Shown one piece after another: positions 54,002 through 62,897 of a DNA stretch of 64,000 nucleotides; the first letter of the stretch is position 1, and each line of letters opens with the position of its first letter. The translations under genes were made by a program, and so were the position numbers. The DNA comes from Candidatus Poribacteria bacterium (GTDB lineage: Bacteria; Poribacteria; WGA-4E; WGA-3G): assembly GCA_022825825.1 (NCBI GenBank), contig JAJDWA010000021.1:62001-126000 (forward strand), written 5' to 3'. The notes below the pieces were generated by a model. That model ran no database searches, was not told where the DNA came from, and worked only from the letters and a program-made list of their open reading frames with translations.

Positions 54002-55300
54002 ATGAAAAACGTTACGCAAATAATAAACGACTTCGGTGAAAATATCGTTCAGGTAGATGGCGATATTCCTGTTGACTTGCCAGCTAAGGATGGCGACAGG
54101 TTTCTGTTTATCAGTCACGACCAGAGTTTTTTGACACATGGCTTGCACAAATACCCCGCCAAGTTTTTCCCAGAATTACCCCGTTGGCTTATCAAACGGT
54201 ATTCACAGGAACATGACCAAATCCTGGATCCATTTGCTGGGAGTGGCACTACAAATGTTGAGGCACTTCTCTCTAAGCGCAACTCTGTCGGAATAGATGT
54301 TGACCCATTTTCCCGTTTCATTTCACAAGTAAAGGTAACCCCTTTGCCAGAAAGAGAACTTAAATCAGCGCAAAAATCACTTATGGAGGCTATCCTCAAT
54401 TACGATTCTTCACAGGTTACTGAATCCGACTTGCCTAATTTCCCTTATAGAGACAATTGGTTTAACACAGAAATCCTTTATGAGTTAAGCTATTTAAGAA
54501 AGCAAATTCAACAACTTGATGCTAACGATGAGATCAAAGACTTCTTCAAAGTTTGCCTTTCGTCTATTATCCGTTCTGTTTCTAATGCAGATGATAATTG
54601 CACCCGTACTGTGATTCGGAAGAAATTGAATAAATTGGTCCGACCCTCCGATGCGCTGAATCGTTTTGCAAAAACAGTTCTTACCAAAGTACCAAAAATG
54701 ATTGCGTTTTCTGAAAATTATCCATCCGACATTACCGTTGATTTTCCGGAGGACATGGAGGCAAGGAATATCAAGTATGCGGAAGGTTATTTCGATCTCG
54801 CGGTAACCTCTCCGCCTTATGTGAATGCCGTTGATTATCCCAGAACCCACCAATTGGAGATGTATTGGCTCGGTTTTGCACAAGATTCGTTAACTGCTCT
54901 GAAGAAACGGAACGTTGGTACAGAAAGTGTTTCTGTCCGCAATTATAAAGATCGACATGAAATCGGAGTGCCAGAGGCGGACGAGGTCAGGGCTAACATT
55001 TTTGAAGTGGATCCGAGACGTGCCTACATCGCCTTTAAATACCTTGACGATATGCGAAAAAACCTCTCTGAAGTTTACAAGGTTTTGCGCAAAGATGGTA
55101 GGTACATCGTTGTCGTGGGCAATAATCGTATTCGCGGGCAGCTATTTGAGAATTGGAAGTATCTGATGCCAATTGCCGAAAAAATTGGATTTGAAGTTGA
55201 AACCTATTTCGGCTCGGAGATTATCAAACATTTCATTAAGGTGCCAAGAGAGGAACGTATCAACATAGATTGGATTTTAGCGCTAAAAAAAACGAAATAG
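54002..55300 (+). CDS. Solitary DNA methyltransferase (N4-cytosine/N6-adenine type)
   Basis: 432 residues from the ATG at 54002; an upstream ATG at 53924 is in frame but gives an unrelated, low-complexity extension. Motif I DPFAGSGTTNVEALLSKRNS comes before motif IV TSPPYVNAVDYPRTHQLEMY, so it has the opposite (alpha-like) motif order to the other methylases here. The N terminus has HGLHKYPAKFFPELPRWLI. No nuclease gene sits beside it; the nearest genes are transposase debris and a NACHT gene on the other strand. It may be an orphan methylase or the remains of an R-M system. Confidence 0.85.
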   Translation: MKNVTQIINDFGENIVQVDGDIPVDLPAKDGDRFLFISHDQSFLTHGLHKYPAKFFPELPRWLIKRYSQEHDQILDPFAGSGTTNVEALLSKRNSVGIDVDPFSRFISQVKVTPLPERELKSAQKSLMEAILNYDSSQVTESDLPNFPYRDNWFNTEILYELSYLRKQIQQLDANDEIKDFFKVCLSSIIRSVSNADDNCTRTVIRKKLNKLVRPSDALNRFAKTVLTKVPKMIAFSENYPSDITVDFPEDMEARNIKYAEGYFDLAVTSPPYVNAVDYPRTHQLEMYWLGFAQDSLTALKKRNVGTESVSVRNYKDRHEIGVPEADEVRANIFEVDPRRAYIAFKYLDDMRKNLSEVYKVLRKDGRYIVVVGNNRIRGQLFENWKYLMPIAEKIGFEVETYFGSEIIKHFIKVPREERINIDWILALKKTK

Positions 55301-55398
55301 GGCAGAAACATACTTATAAATAGAGGAGAGGCAAAAAAGTTTTAATAGAAAGTTATCAAGTCCTTAAACCTACGCAAGCAAGCCAAAGAACCTGCTGG

Positions 55399-55474
55399 AA
55401 TGTGCAAAGCGAACAGTGAAAATCGCCATTGAATAAGACGAACAAACTACTATCAACTGGTTGGAATCTGTTTC
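55399..55474. repeat. 76-bp direct repeat, left copy (flanks the NACHT gene)
   Basis: AATGTGCAAAGCGAACAGTG to GGAATCTGTTTC recurs at 57988-58063 in the same orientation with about four mismatches. The right edge of this copy reaches the NACHT stop codon. The pair brackets the NACHT gene exactly. Confidence 0.88.
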
Positions 55475-57881
55475 ATAACACATCTCTTAAACTTTTGAAT
55501 GTGAGAACTTCTTCTGTTCTTCTGGCACTTGAGAACCTCTCCTCAATTTCCCGCCATACTTCAGGTGAAACACGTCCAGATGCTTTGCACGCGAAGATAA
55601 GTTCCATTGCCTCAATATACATGACATAGCAACCTAACTCCTCATGTGAAATATTGAGCATGTCATTGGTGATACCCAAAACCGAAAGCCATGTGTCGTG
55701 AATAGATTCCGTTGGTGGTTTAACAGATTCTCCTTCATCTGCTGCTGTGACGAATTCCCGTTGTACCTTAAATCGCTGAACCATCCGTTGTAAATCCACA
55801 CCATTGTAGATTTTCATCTGTTCCATACGCTCAACAACCGCTATTCGATTGTCCAATTCTCTGCTGAACTCATCTCCGAACTTAGAAAATCTATGAGGAT
55901 ATAAATTAGAATTCATACGGTAAATATCTTGATGGAGGTTTGTGTAGGGATCTTTTTCAATATCGGACTTCCTGCATAGGTCAAGATAGAGGTCTTGGTA
56001 TCGGTTGATTCCACGGTAATTTTGTGTGGATAAAAAGTTTTGGGCGCGACCTTGGTAGAGGTCTTGGTCGAATCCTGGGCAGAGATCTTTGCCCAGGTCA
56101 AGGTAATGGTAGAATTCAAAGTCCTTGTAGTTACTCCGATCAAGTTCTAAGTCGTCATAGTCTGGGTCGTCATAGTCTGGGTCGTCATAGATAATATTGT
56201 CAACCTCTTCATAAATATTGTTGAGCATCCATAGGGAAATGAATTGGCGGATGGCAAATAGTCGTCTGGTAATTTTGTTGTATTGATCATTTGGGACATC
56301 TGTGATATTTTCTGCCCATCGGAGCAGTCTTTCAAGTTCGTGGAAATCAATGTACTCAAAGGCTTCCGCTTCCATTGCCAAAAGCAAACCGTCTACTTCG
56401 CTCATCAGACCCGCCGTGAATAAGAAAACTTTTCGCCATTGCCAATCATATAAATGCTTATCCACCAGATCATGAATTGGACCGGTTAGTGATAAGACTT
56501 TTTCCCACTGACCATCATATAAATTCTGACCCACCGGATACTGAATTGAAGGCGTGTTTCCTGCGATGTGATTCGCTGTTAAATACTCCTGAAACGTTAG
56601 GTGAAAGAAAGTGTAGATACCACTAGCCCTTTCAATGAAAAGTCCTGGATCTACAAGAATTGCATCTAGGATCTCGGAGGCATCAAATCGTGAGGATATG
56701 TCAGTCTTCCGTCGGTAGAATTCCTGAATCTGATTGGTGAGTTCGTCCTCACCGAAAACAAGACGGTCTGCCTTAAAGTTCTCTGCTGCAATTTCAGAAA
56801 GTAGCTCCTTTACAGTCGGGATAGCCAAATATGGACTCGCTGGTAGTTCTCTATTAACATGTTTTTCTGCTGTCCACTTTTTGAGGAAAATGTTAAGAAT
56901 CTTTTCATACAGGATCGCTTGTCTTGATGGGAAATCTTGTGAGTCTTCATAAACCTGACACAGTAGTACGAGTGATAAAGGATTCTGTGCTAACGCTTTG
57001 ATTGCTTGATGCTCTGGATCATTCAATGCTTGCCAACACCGTTGAGCAGTTTTCATCTTTCGATTGGACGGTGATGCAAACCATTTGTTGATGTAATCCT
57101 GAATCTGTGAATCATCAAAGTCTGTCATCTCCACTACAGTGAAATCTGTAAATTCTCCATTGTACGCTCCTACCCGGCTGGAAGCAATAAAGCGGTTTTG
57201 GCTATACTGATGGACGAAATCCCTAATTTTATTGATGACGTTGTTAACGTTCGGTTTTGGTACTTCGTCAAGACCATCAAAAATTATTAGCAGTTCACCA
57301 GATTTCAACTTAGAATTTGCCCACTGTTCAGGATACGGATAACCACATACCTTAAACTCGTTGATAATCCATGCCTCAATATCAATCGGATCCTTTGTAA
57401 ACCTCCTCAGTTCAAGGAAAACTGGGATACATTTGTGTTCTAAATTCCCATCATCTCCTTTCAGTGCTTCAAGTCCAATCTTGCGCAGAAAGGTCGATTT
57501 TCCGATACCGGGAACTCCGAGGACCATCAGATACTGTTCGTTAGTGGCAACCCTCATCCCGTCTTGGCGTTCATCTGATATTGATGTGAAATACTCTCTA
57601 CCTTTCTGTAGAAATCTCCTTCCAACGTCTTCGGTAGAGTTATGCTTTGTTGCTTTCCTTTTAGCCAGGAACTGAACGACTACATAAATGTCGTCAACCG
57701 ATCTCTTTGCTTCCATTCCAACGCAAAAGACTTGGAGTTGACCGTGACGCTTCTTGTAGCGGCTATTGTAGTCATGAGAGGCGTTTTTTGAATTTTGGCG
57801 TTTATTTTTAAGGCGTTCCCAGGCTTCTTTTGAAAATACTGAAACTACCTTTGTTAAAATCCATATTACGATCTTACCCAT
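55473..57881 (-). CDS. NACHT-domain NTPase (STAND family, probable defence gene)
   Basis: 802 residues. It opens with a hydrophobic helix (MGKIVIWILTKVVSVFSKEA), then a basic stretch. The NACHT ATPase (~110-420) has Walker A LGVPGIGKSTFL, Walker B LIIFDGLDEVPK and the sensor-like ASSRVGAY. A winged-helix-like and a helical region follow (EILDAILVDPGLFIERASGI). The last ~300 residues are tyrosine/aspartate-rich, with short repeats around 560-660. Such NTPases often sense phage proteins and trigger cell death. Effector and sensor parts are not assigned. It is bracketed by 76-bp direct repeats. Confidence 0.82.
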   Translation of the reverse strand: MGKIVIWILTKVVSVFSKEAWERLKNKRQNSKNASHDYNSRYKKRHGQLQVFCVGMEAKRSVDDIYVVVQFLAKRKATKHNSTEDVGRRFLQKGREYFTSISDERQDGMRVATNEQYLMVLGVPGIGKSTFLRKIGLEALKGDDGNLEHKCIPVFLELRRFTKDPIDIEAWIINEFKVCGYPYPEQWANSKLKSGELLIIFDGLDEVPKPNVNNVINKIRDFVHQYSQNRFIASSRVGAYNGEFTDFTVVEMTDFDDSQIQDYINKWFASPSNRKMKTAQRCWQALNDPEHQAIKALAQNPLSLVLLCQVYEDSQDFPSRQAILYEKILNIFLKKWTAEKHVNRELPASPYLAIPTVKELLSEIAAENFKADRLVFGEDELTNQIQEFYRRKTDISSRFDASEILDAILVDPGLFIERASGIYTFFHLTFQEYLTANHIAGNTPSIQYPVGQNLYDGQWEKVLSLTGPIHDLVDKHLYDWQWRKVFLFTAGLMSEVDGLLLAMEAEAFEYIDFHELERLLRWAENITDVPNDQYNKITRRLFAIRQFISLWMLNNIYEEVDNIIYDDPDYDDPDYDDLELDRSNYKDFEFYHYLDLGKDLCPGFDQDLYQGRAQNFLSTQNYRGINRYQDLYLDLCRKSDIEKDPYTNLHQDIYRMNSNLYPHRFSKFGDEFSRELDNRIAVVERMEQMKIYNGVDLQRMVQRFKVQREFVTAADEGESVKPPTESIHDTWLSVLGITNDMLNISHEELGCYVMYIEAMELIFACKASGRVSPEVWREIEERFSSARRTEEVLTFKSLRDVL
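56151..56190. repeat. 15-bp tandem repeats inside the NACHT gene
   Basis: GTCGTCATAGTCTGG occurs at 56151-56165 and 56166-56180, with a third partial copy at 56181-56190. On the coding strand it reads as a DDPDY repeat. The unit is a multiple of three, so it changes protein length without a frameshift; copy number may vary between strains. Confidence 0.85.
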
Positions 57882-57987
57882 TGCTTACTTACCTGTTTCA
57901 ATTAGTGCTAATGCCAAATGAAAAAAATCTATGAAAAACAGCGAAGATGTCGGTGGGTTTCTAATAACAGAACTGCTCGTTAGACCA

Positions 57988-58063
57988 AATGTGCAAAGCG
58001 AACAGTGGAAATCGCCATTGAAAAGGACGAACAAACTGCTATCAACTGGTTGGAATCTGTTTC
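57988..58063. repeat. 76-bp direct repeat, right copy
   Basis: The right copy of the repeat described at 55399-55474. It overlaps the 3' end of the antitoxin-like gene (58042-58392) and encodes its last residues KQIPTS and stop. Confidence 0.88.
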
Positions 58064-58392
58064 GCAGGTGACAGATGCTTAGCGTGTGCATCTTCAATCA
58101 CCGGAGGATGCTTAAGCGCGTTCAACAGAGAGCTGAACGTATCTAATAATTGTGTAGCATCCTCATTAGAGAACATATTTAAAAGCGTTTCGGTATCAGT
58201 CCCAGTTCGTTTGCAAATTTCAACAACTCCACCTTGTGATTCTATAAAAACCCGAAGCTCCTTCAGGAAGAAGGTCAGATCGCCATCAGCATGGTATTCC
58301 TCCAATGTCAATTGGAGATAGTCAATTGCTGCCTCCTGATCATTAGCAAGTCTTCTAATTTGATACTCGCGCCAGTTCCCCATTTCTCTCAT
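58042..58392 (-). CDS. Antitoxin-like protein (addiction-module antidote type)
   Basis: 116 residues. ANDQEAAIDYLQLTLEEYHA is followed by DGDLTFFLKELRVFIESQGG and VVEICKRTGTDTETLLNMFS, which resembles the helical part of addiction-module antidote (HigA-like) proteins. The start ATG has GGGGAC upstream. Its last residues come from the right copy of the 76-bp repeat. No toxin gene is directly next to it; the NACHT gene follows on the same strand 160 bases later. It may pair with the NACHT protein or be a remnant whose toxin was lost. Confidence 0.6.
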   Translation of the reverse strand: MREMGNWREYQIRRLANDQEAAIDYLQLTLEEYHADGDLTFFLKELRVFIESQGGVVEICKRTGTDTETLLNMFSNEDATQLLDTFSSLLNALKHPPVIEDAHAKHLSPAKQIPTS

Positions 58393-58580
58393 TGATGTGT
58401 CCCCTTGATCGGTAATTATACTTCATTTTCTATTAAAAACGCAAGGTTCATTTGCAATTTCGGAATTGCTCATATAATTGCAGTTGACATGATCACCGTT
58501 TTGCAATAAAATATGTTCTATACAACTTGTAAAGACGTTTTGAGAACTGGAGATTGATTTGTGGAGGAGATAAAAATAAA

Positions 58581-60524
58581 ATGGCTAACAACATTTTTCC
58601 ACCAATGGAGACTACCTATCCAATCGGTGACGCTCACGTCAACAGTTTAGAAGCGTATCATGAACGGTACGCCGAATCAATTCAAGACCCAGAAGGTTTT
58701 TGGGCAACAATTGCTGAACGATTGACGTGGTACCAAAAGTGGGATACCGTTCGAGATTACGATTTTGTGAAAGCACAGATAAAATGGTTTGAAGGCGGCA
58801 CGTTGAACGCCTGTTATAACTGCGTTGATCGACATGTGGAAGCAGGACACGGCGATGAGACAGCGATTATTTGGGAAGGGAATGACCCATCCGAAGATAA
58901 GACATTCAGTTTTAATGAACTGCTTGCAGAGGTTAAAAAGTTTGCCAATGTGTTGAAAGCACAAGGTGTTGAAAAAGGCGATCGTGTCTGTATCTACTTG
59001 CAGATGGTGCCTGAATTGGCAATTGCAATGCTGGCTTGTGCGAGGATCGGTGCTGTTCATTCCATCGTTTTTGGTGCGTTTTCAGCGGAATCATTGCGAG
59101 ATAGAATTAACGATTCTGCTTGCAAACTGTTGATTACACAGGATACAGCAATGCGTGGTGCCCGAAGCGACATTCCAATGAAGGCAAACGCCGATGCAGC
59201 AGTGGAAGATTGCCCCTCTATTGAAAAGGTTGTTGTCGTCCAACGCACAGGTGATGCGGTTGATTTTGACGCTGCCCGCGATGTTTGGTGGCACGAAGCG
59301 ATGGCAACTGCGGATGCCGAATGCGAACCTGAAGTCATGAATGCTGAAGACCCGCTTTTCATTCTTTATACCTCTGGTTCAACAGGAAAACCGAAAGGTG
59401 TTTTACATACTACGGGTGGTTATCTGGTGTATACCTCTTATACGCATCAGCAGATTTTTGACTATCACGAAAGCGATGTGTATTGGTGTACCGCTGATAT
59501 AGGTTGGATTACCGGACATTCTTATATTATTTACGGTCCACTGGCTAATCGTGCAATTACCGTTATGTTTGAAGGTGTGCCGAACTATCCAGACTTTGGG
59601 CGATTTTGGCAAGTCGTGGAGAAGCACAAAATCAATCTTTTCTATACCGCCCCTACAGCCCTGCGTGCCTTAATGAAAGAGGGCGATACATGGGTAGAAA
59701 AATACGATAGGTCTACGCTCCGATTGCTTGGCACAGTCGGTGAACCGATTAAAGAACCGGAATGGTTGTGGTATTATAATATTGTTGGCGACAAACGGTG
59801 TCCCATAGTTGATACATGGTGGCAGACCGAAACGGGTGGAATTTTGATTACACCGTTACCTGCGGCGACTCCGCTGAAGCCTGGCTCTGCAACGTTCCCA
59901 TTTTTCGGTATTGAGCCGGTGATTTTAGATGAAGAAGGAAACGAAGTGGAAGGCAATCCTGCGACCGGTTATCTTTGCATCAAAACTGCTTGGCCCGGTA
60001 TTATGCGCACGGTGTATGGCGATCACGAACGTTTCATTGATGTCTATTTTAGTAGGTTCCCCGGCTATTACATGACAGGTGATGGCGTGTTGCGTGATGA
60101 AGATGGATATTATTGGATTACGGGTCGTGTAGATGACGTGCTGAACGTCTCTGGACATAGGTTAGGCACAGCAGAGGTTGAAGGTGCTATCGGGCAACAT
60201 GATGCTGTTGCAGAAGCTGCGGTTGTTGGCTATCCGCACGATATTAAGGGACAGGGTATCTATGCGTATGTCACGCTTATGACGGGTGAATCTGCCTCTG
60301 ATGACGTGGCAACAGGTATCAAACAAGCAGTGCGACAACATATTGGACCTATCGCCACACCGGATAAGATTCAGTTTACGCCCGCTTTACCGAAAACCCG
60401 ATCAGGTAAAATTATGCGGCGCATTCTCCGTAAAATAGCAGAAGGCGATATATCTGACCTTGGTGACACCTCAACGCTTGCTGATCCGACAGTGGTTGAC
60501 GCATTGGTTGAAGGTAGACAGTAA
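58581..60524 (+). CDS. acs: Acetyl-CoA synthetase
   Basis: 647 residues from the ATG at 58581 (GGAGGAGAT upstream); a start at 58554 is less likely. It carries all adenylate-forming motifs: [20 protein letters not shown] (A3), [20 protein letters not shown] (A5), [20 protein letters not shown] and [20 protein letters not shown] (A7-A8), and [19 protein letters not shown] with the acetyl-regulated Lys (A10). It makes acetyl-CoA from acetate, CoA and ATP in the cytoplasm. It is followed by a palindromic repeat and a ComD-like gene. Confidence 0.97.
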   Translation: MANNIFPPMETTYPIGDAHVNSLEAYHERYAESIQDPEGFWATIAERLTWYQKWDTVRDYDFVKAQIKWFEGGTLNACYNCVDRHVEAGHGDETAIIWEGNDPSEDKTFSFNELLAEVKKFANVLKAQGVEKGDRVCIYLQMVPELAIAMLACARIGAVHSIVFGAFSAESLRDRINDSACKLLITQDTAMRGARSDIPMKANADAAVEDCPSIEKVVVVQRTGDAVDFDAARDVWWHEAMATADAECEPEVMNAEDPLFILYTSGSTGKPKGVLHTTGGYLVYTSYTHQQIFDYHESDVYWCTADIGWITGHSYIIYGPLANRAITVMFEGVPNYPDFGRFWQVVEKHKINLFYTAPTALRALMKEGDTWVEKYDRSTLRLLGTVGEPIKEPEWLWYYNIVGDKRCPIVDTWWQTETGGILITPLPAATPLKPGSATFPFFGIEPVILDEEGNEVEGNPATGYLCIKTAWPGIMRTVYGDHERFIDVYFSRFPGYYMTGDGVLRDEDGYYWITGRVDDVLNVSGHRLGTAEVEGAIGQHDAVAEAAVVGYPHDIKGQGIYAYVTLMTGESASDDVATGIKQAVRQHIGPIATPDKIQFTPALPKTRSGKIMRRILRKIAEGDISDLGDTSTLADPTVVDALVEGRQ

Positions 60525-60544
60525 GTTGATTGAGGAAAAGGCTC

Positions 60545-60570
60545 GGTAGGTGCGGTTTCCTAACCGTACC
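60545..60570. repeat. Palindromic repeat after acs
   Basis: GGTAGGTGCGGTTTCCTAAC then CGTACC (60545-60570), with CGGTT/AACCG arms around TCCT. It is a copy of the dispersed family, in the orientation opposite to that at 49091, and sits between acs and the next gene. Confidence 0.82.
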
Positions 60571-60602
60571 ATTCTGCCCAATTGCATGAATGAGGAACAC
60601 TT

Positions 60603-61097
60603 GTGGCATCAGCACAAAAAATAGTCCAGGCATTGAAAAAACAGAATATCACCCATGCCGTTGGTGTACCAGACAACGGCAGCGCGAAGATTTATGAGTT
60701 ATTGCGTGAAGAACCAGAAATTGAGGTCATTACGGTAACTCGCGAAGGTGAAGCATTTGCTATTGCGGCAGGGCTATTCGTTGGTGGCAAAAAACCTGTG
60801 ATCATCATTCAAAATACAGGTTTCTTGGAATCTGGTGATGCAATCCGTGGTACCGTTATCAATATGCAAGTGCCTGTCGTTGTGTTCATCGGATATCGTG
60901 GGTACCACAATCGGGATGCTGATGGCAAGTGGGTTGACTCTGTTGCTACCTTCCTCGAACCAACTCTTAAAGCGTGGAATTTACCATATAAGATGTTAGA
61001 AACGGACTCTGATATTGGCAGCATTGATTGGGCATATCGCAAGTCTGCGGGAACTTCTTTGCCTGCTGCTGTGCTACTCATTGGTCATGCAAAATAA
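60603..61097 (+). CDS. ComD-like thiamine-pyrophosphate-binding protein (sulfopyruvate decarboxylase alpha type)
   Basis: 164 residues, with only the pyrimidine-binding half of a TPP enzyme. The catalytic Glu region is TVTREGEAFAIAAGLFVGG; VGVPDNGSAKIYELLREEPE, VIIIQNTGFLESGDAIRGTV and VPVVVFIGYRGYHNRDADG match ComD-type alpha subunits. A beta (PP-binding) subunit should exist but no such gene follows in the window. Substrates of the family are sulfopyruvate or phosphonopyruvate. The start is a GTG with GAGGAA upstream. Confidence 0.82.
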   Translation: MASAQKIVQALKKQNITHAVGVPDNGSAKIYELLREEPEIEVITVTREGEAFAIAAGLFVGGKKPVIIIQNTGFLESGDAIRGTVINMQVPVVVFIGYRGYHNRDADGKWVDSVATFLEPTLKAWNLPYKMLETDSDIGSIDWAYRKSAGTSLPAAVLLIGHAK

Positions 61098-61588
61098 AGA
61101 CAGGACTTACCACAAACGGTAGGCGCGCTTTGTAAGCGCGCTGGAAACTTATAATTCTGCTGAAAATTATATCATTTATAATTGTTGGACTGGTATTTGG
61201 CAAACACTTACGGGCATGTGAGATACTCAGGATTTGGTCTCAACACCACAGCATAGAACGATTTTGGCAGAATACGCGTGTGGTATTTTGCATGATCTAA
61301 AACAGATTTGAAACTTTCAGAAATGAGTTTAGAGAACAAACACGGGGCGTATACGAACTTAGGTGTAAAAGTGATCGGTTATCTAAAAATGCAACATGTA
61401 AGCCGATCCGTGCGTAAAACGTTTCACCAAGTACAACTTGAATTATCAGGACAAAGGCACATGCTGTTTACTCTCAGCGCGCATTTTCATGAACAAATAT
61501 CAAGTAAACATTAATAAACATTGATATCTGAAGTATTTTCATAAATGTCAGATAGCAATGTTTAAGAAATATTGAACAGATAAGGCAA
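61098..61588. repeat. Intergenic with a palindrome, otherwise no gene seen
   Basis: GCGCGCTT/AAGCGCGC (61123-61130/61134-61141), preceded by GGTAGG at 61118, is a GC-rich form of the dispersed palindrome, placed right after the ComD-like gene. From 61150 to 61588 no convincing gene was seen; a 68-codon frame at 61308-61514 lacks an SD site and any recognisable feature. Confidence 0.5.
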
Positions 61589-62158
61589 ATGATTATATAT
61601 CGGGACATATTTCAATCTGTGGATTGGGTACATCTTCTATTTTCATGTAGAGGACGAATTAACCGTCCTATGTTCTGGGGATACCAGTTTCTTTATTTTT
61701 GGCTTGGTATGCCTTTCGTTTATGTGTGTATTGCATCAACATACCTCTTAGTAAATACCCCTATGTCATATATAGATAAGGTAGACATAGATGAATTGAT
61801 ACCAGTGTTTGGATTTACTATTGCATTATGGATTTATTCTCTTCTGGCAATTTATTCGCAAATTTCTGTTTGTGTGAAACGACTTCATGATCGAAGTAAG
61901 TCTGGATGGTCACTTTTATGGTGTATCGTGTTGGGTATACTGGGGCATGCTGTTTGTCTGCTTTGGCAGAATTGGCAAGTATCCCCAATGTCACAAATCA
62001 ACCCAATAGAGCCTCTCGATTTTATACCAAACCATATCTATGCTATACTCGTGTGGACGTTTGTTTTTAGTGTCTTTTACATTGTTATTGCCTGCGGTTG
62101 CCGCAGGGGAACCGAAGGTAAAAATAAGTATGGACGTGATCCTTCGGTAAACCTGTAA
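61589..62158 (+). CDS. DUF805 family membrane protein
   Basis: 189 residues with four TM segments. The family marks are CRGRINRPMFWGYQFLYFWL near the N terminus and VCVKRLHDRSKSGWSLLW, then the CRRGTEGKNKYGRDP tail. DUF805 proteins lie in the inner membrane and have no established function. A long hydrophilic insert (YIDKVDIDELIPVFG) separates TM1 from TM2. The ATG has no strong SD site. A small unknown gene follows 64 bases later. Confidence 0.88.
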   Translation: MIIYRDIFQSVDWVHLLFSCRGRINRPMFWGYQFLYFWLGMPFVYVCIASTYLLVNTPMSYIDKVDIDELIPVFGFTIALWIYSLLAIYSQISVCVKRLHDRSKSGWSLLWCIVLGILGHAVCLLWQNWQVSPMSQINPIEPLDFIPNHIYAILVWTFVFSVFYIVIACGCRRGTEGKNKYGRDPSVNL

Positions 62159-62222
62159 AGAATATGTTAATTTACCATGAACACAAGATTTGAAACGCAC
62201 ATATCATTAAGGAAGTAAAATA

Positions 62223-62558
62223 ATGTCAAATAAAATTCAAACTTGCCTAACGCCTGAGTATAAAGATGAGATAATCAAATCTCTGAGAGATTTAACAGAG
62301 AAAATTGATAAGGTAACACATTTTGTAGATGAATTTGAGGGTTTTAATATTGATAATATACCTTCTATGAATACAGCTGATATGGCACATATATATAATA
62401 GAGCGAATGATGCACTTACAGTGATAGAACAAGTATATAGTCGTAATGATCCTATACGGATAATGATGCATGAGCTTGTTAAGAATCTCGCAGTAATTTT
62501 AGGTGAAAAAGGGAAAAGAATAACAAAAAGAATAAGAATCGACGATAAAATCAATTGA
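62223..62558 (+). CDS. Hypothetical helical protein, 111 residues
   Basis: A soluble, largely helical protein: MSNKIQTCLTPEYKDEIIKS, then LTEKIDKVTHFVDEFEGFNI, AHIYNRANDALTVIEQVYSR and LVKNLAVILGEKGKRITKRI, with a basic C-terminal end. The ATG has AAGGAAGT upstream. No family recognised. It lies after the DUF805 gene on the same strand and may be cotranscribed. No toxin or antitoxin signature is visible. Confidence 0.6.
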   Translation: MSNKIQTCLTPEYKDEIIKSLRDLTEKIDKVTHFVDEFEGFNIDNIPSMNTADMAHIYNRANDALTVIEQVYSRNDPIRIMMHELVKNLAVILGEKGKRITKRIRIDDKIN

Positions 62559-62897
62559 TATTTCTCATAATTGTTCTGAACCTAATAACCATCAATATAA
62601 AACACCGATACGGACATGAAAAAGCGTATTAGTTATGGTGATTTTGCCTGCCTTTTTCGTAGGTAAATCCGTTTAATTGACAATTTCACGCTGTTTTATG
62701 TTGAATACAAGGTGAATTTTTCACACAATAGATGTCTATCAATCTGCATTTTCATGACTTCATATTAAGAATCACTGATAGATATTGGCATATGAGCGTT
62801 TTTGAGAAATATCAGTTCGAAAAATCGTGAAAATTGCGTAAGTCCGAAAAAAATAGAAGAAATTTATCGAATTGTAAACTTAACTGGAGCTAATTAA
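62559..62897. other. AT-rich intergenic region before moeA, no gene seen
   Basis: About 340 bases without a supported gene. It includes a loose inverted repeat (TCTATCA near 62734 and TGATAGA near 62775) too far apart to be convincing. It should hold the moeA promoter; a CTGGAG site lies just before the start. Confidence 0.4.

Noticed and set aside
61308-61514. Small protein-coding gene
   Set aside because: It has no SD site, no recognisable feature and lies in a region with palindromes; probably chance.
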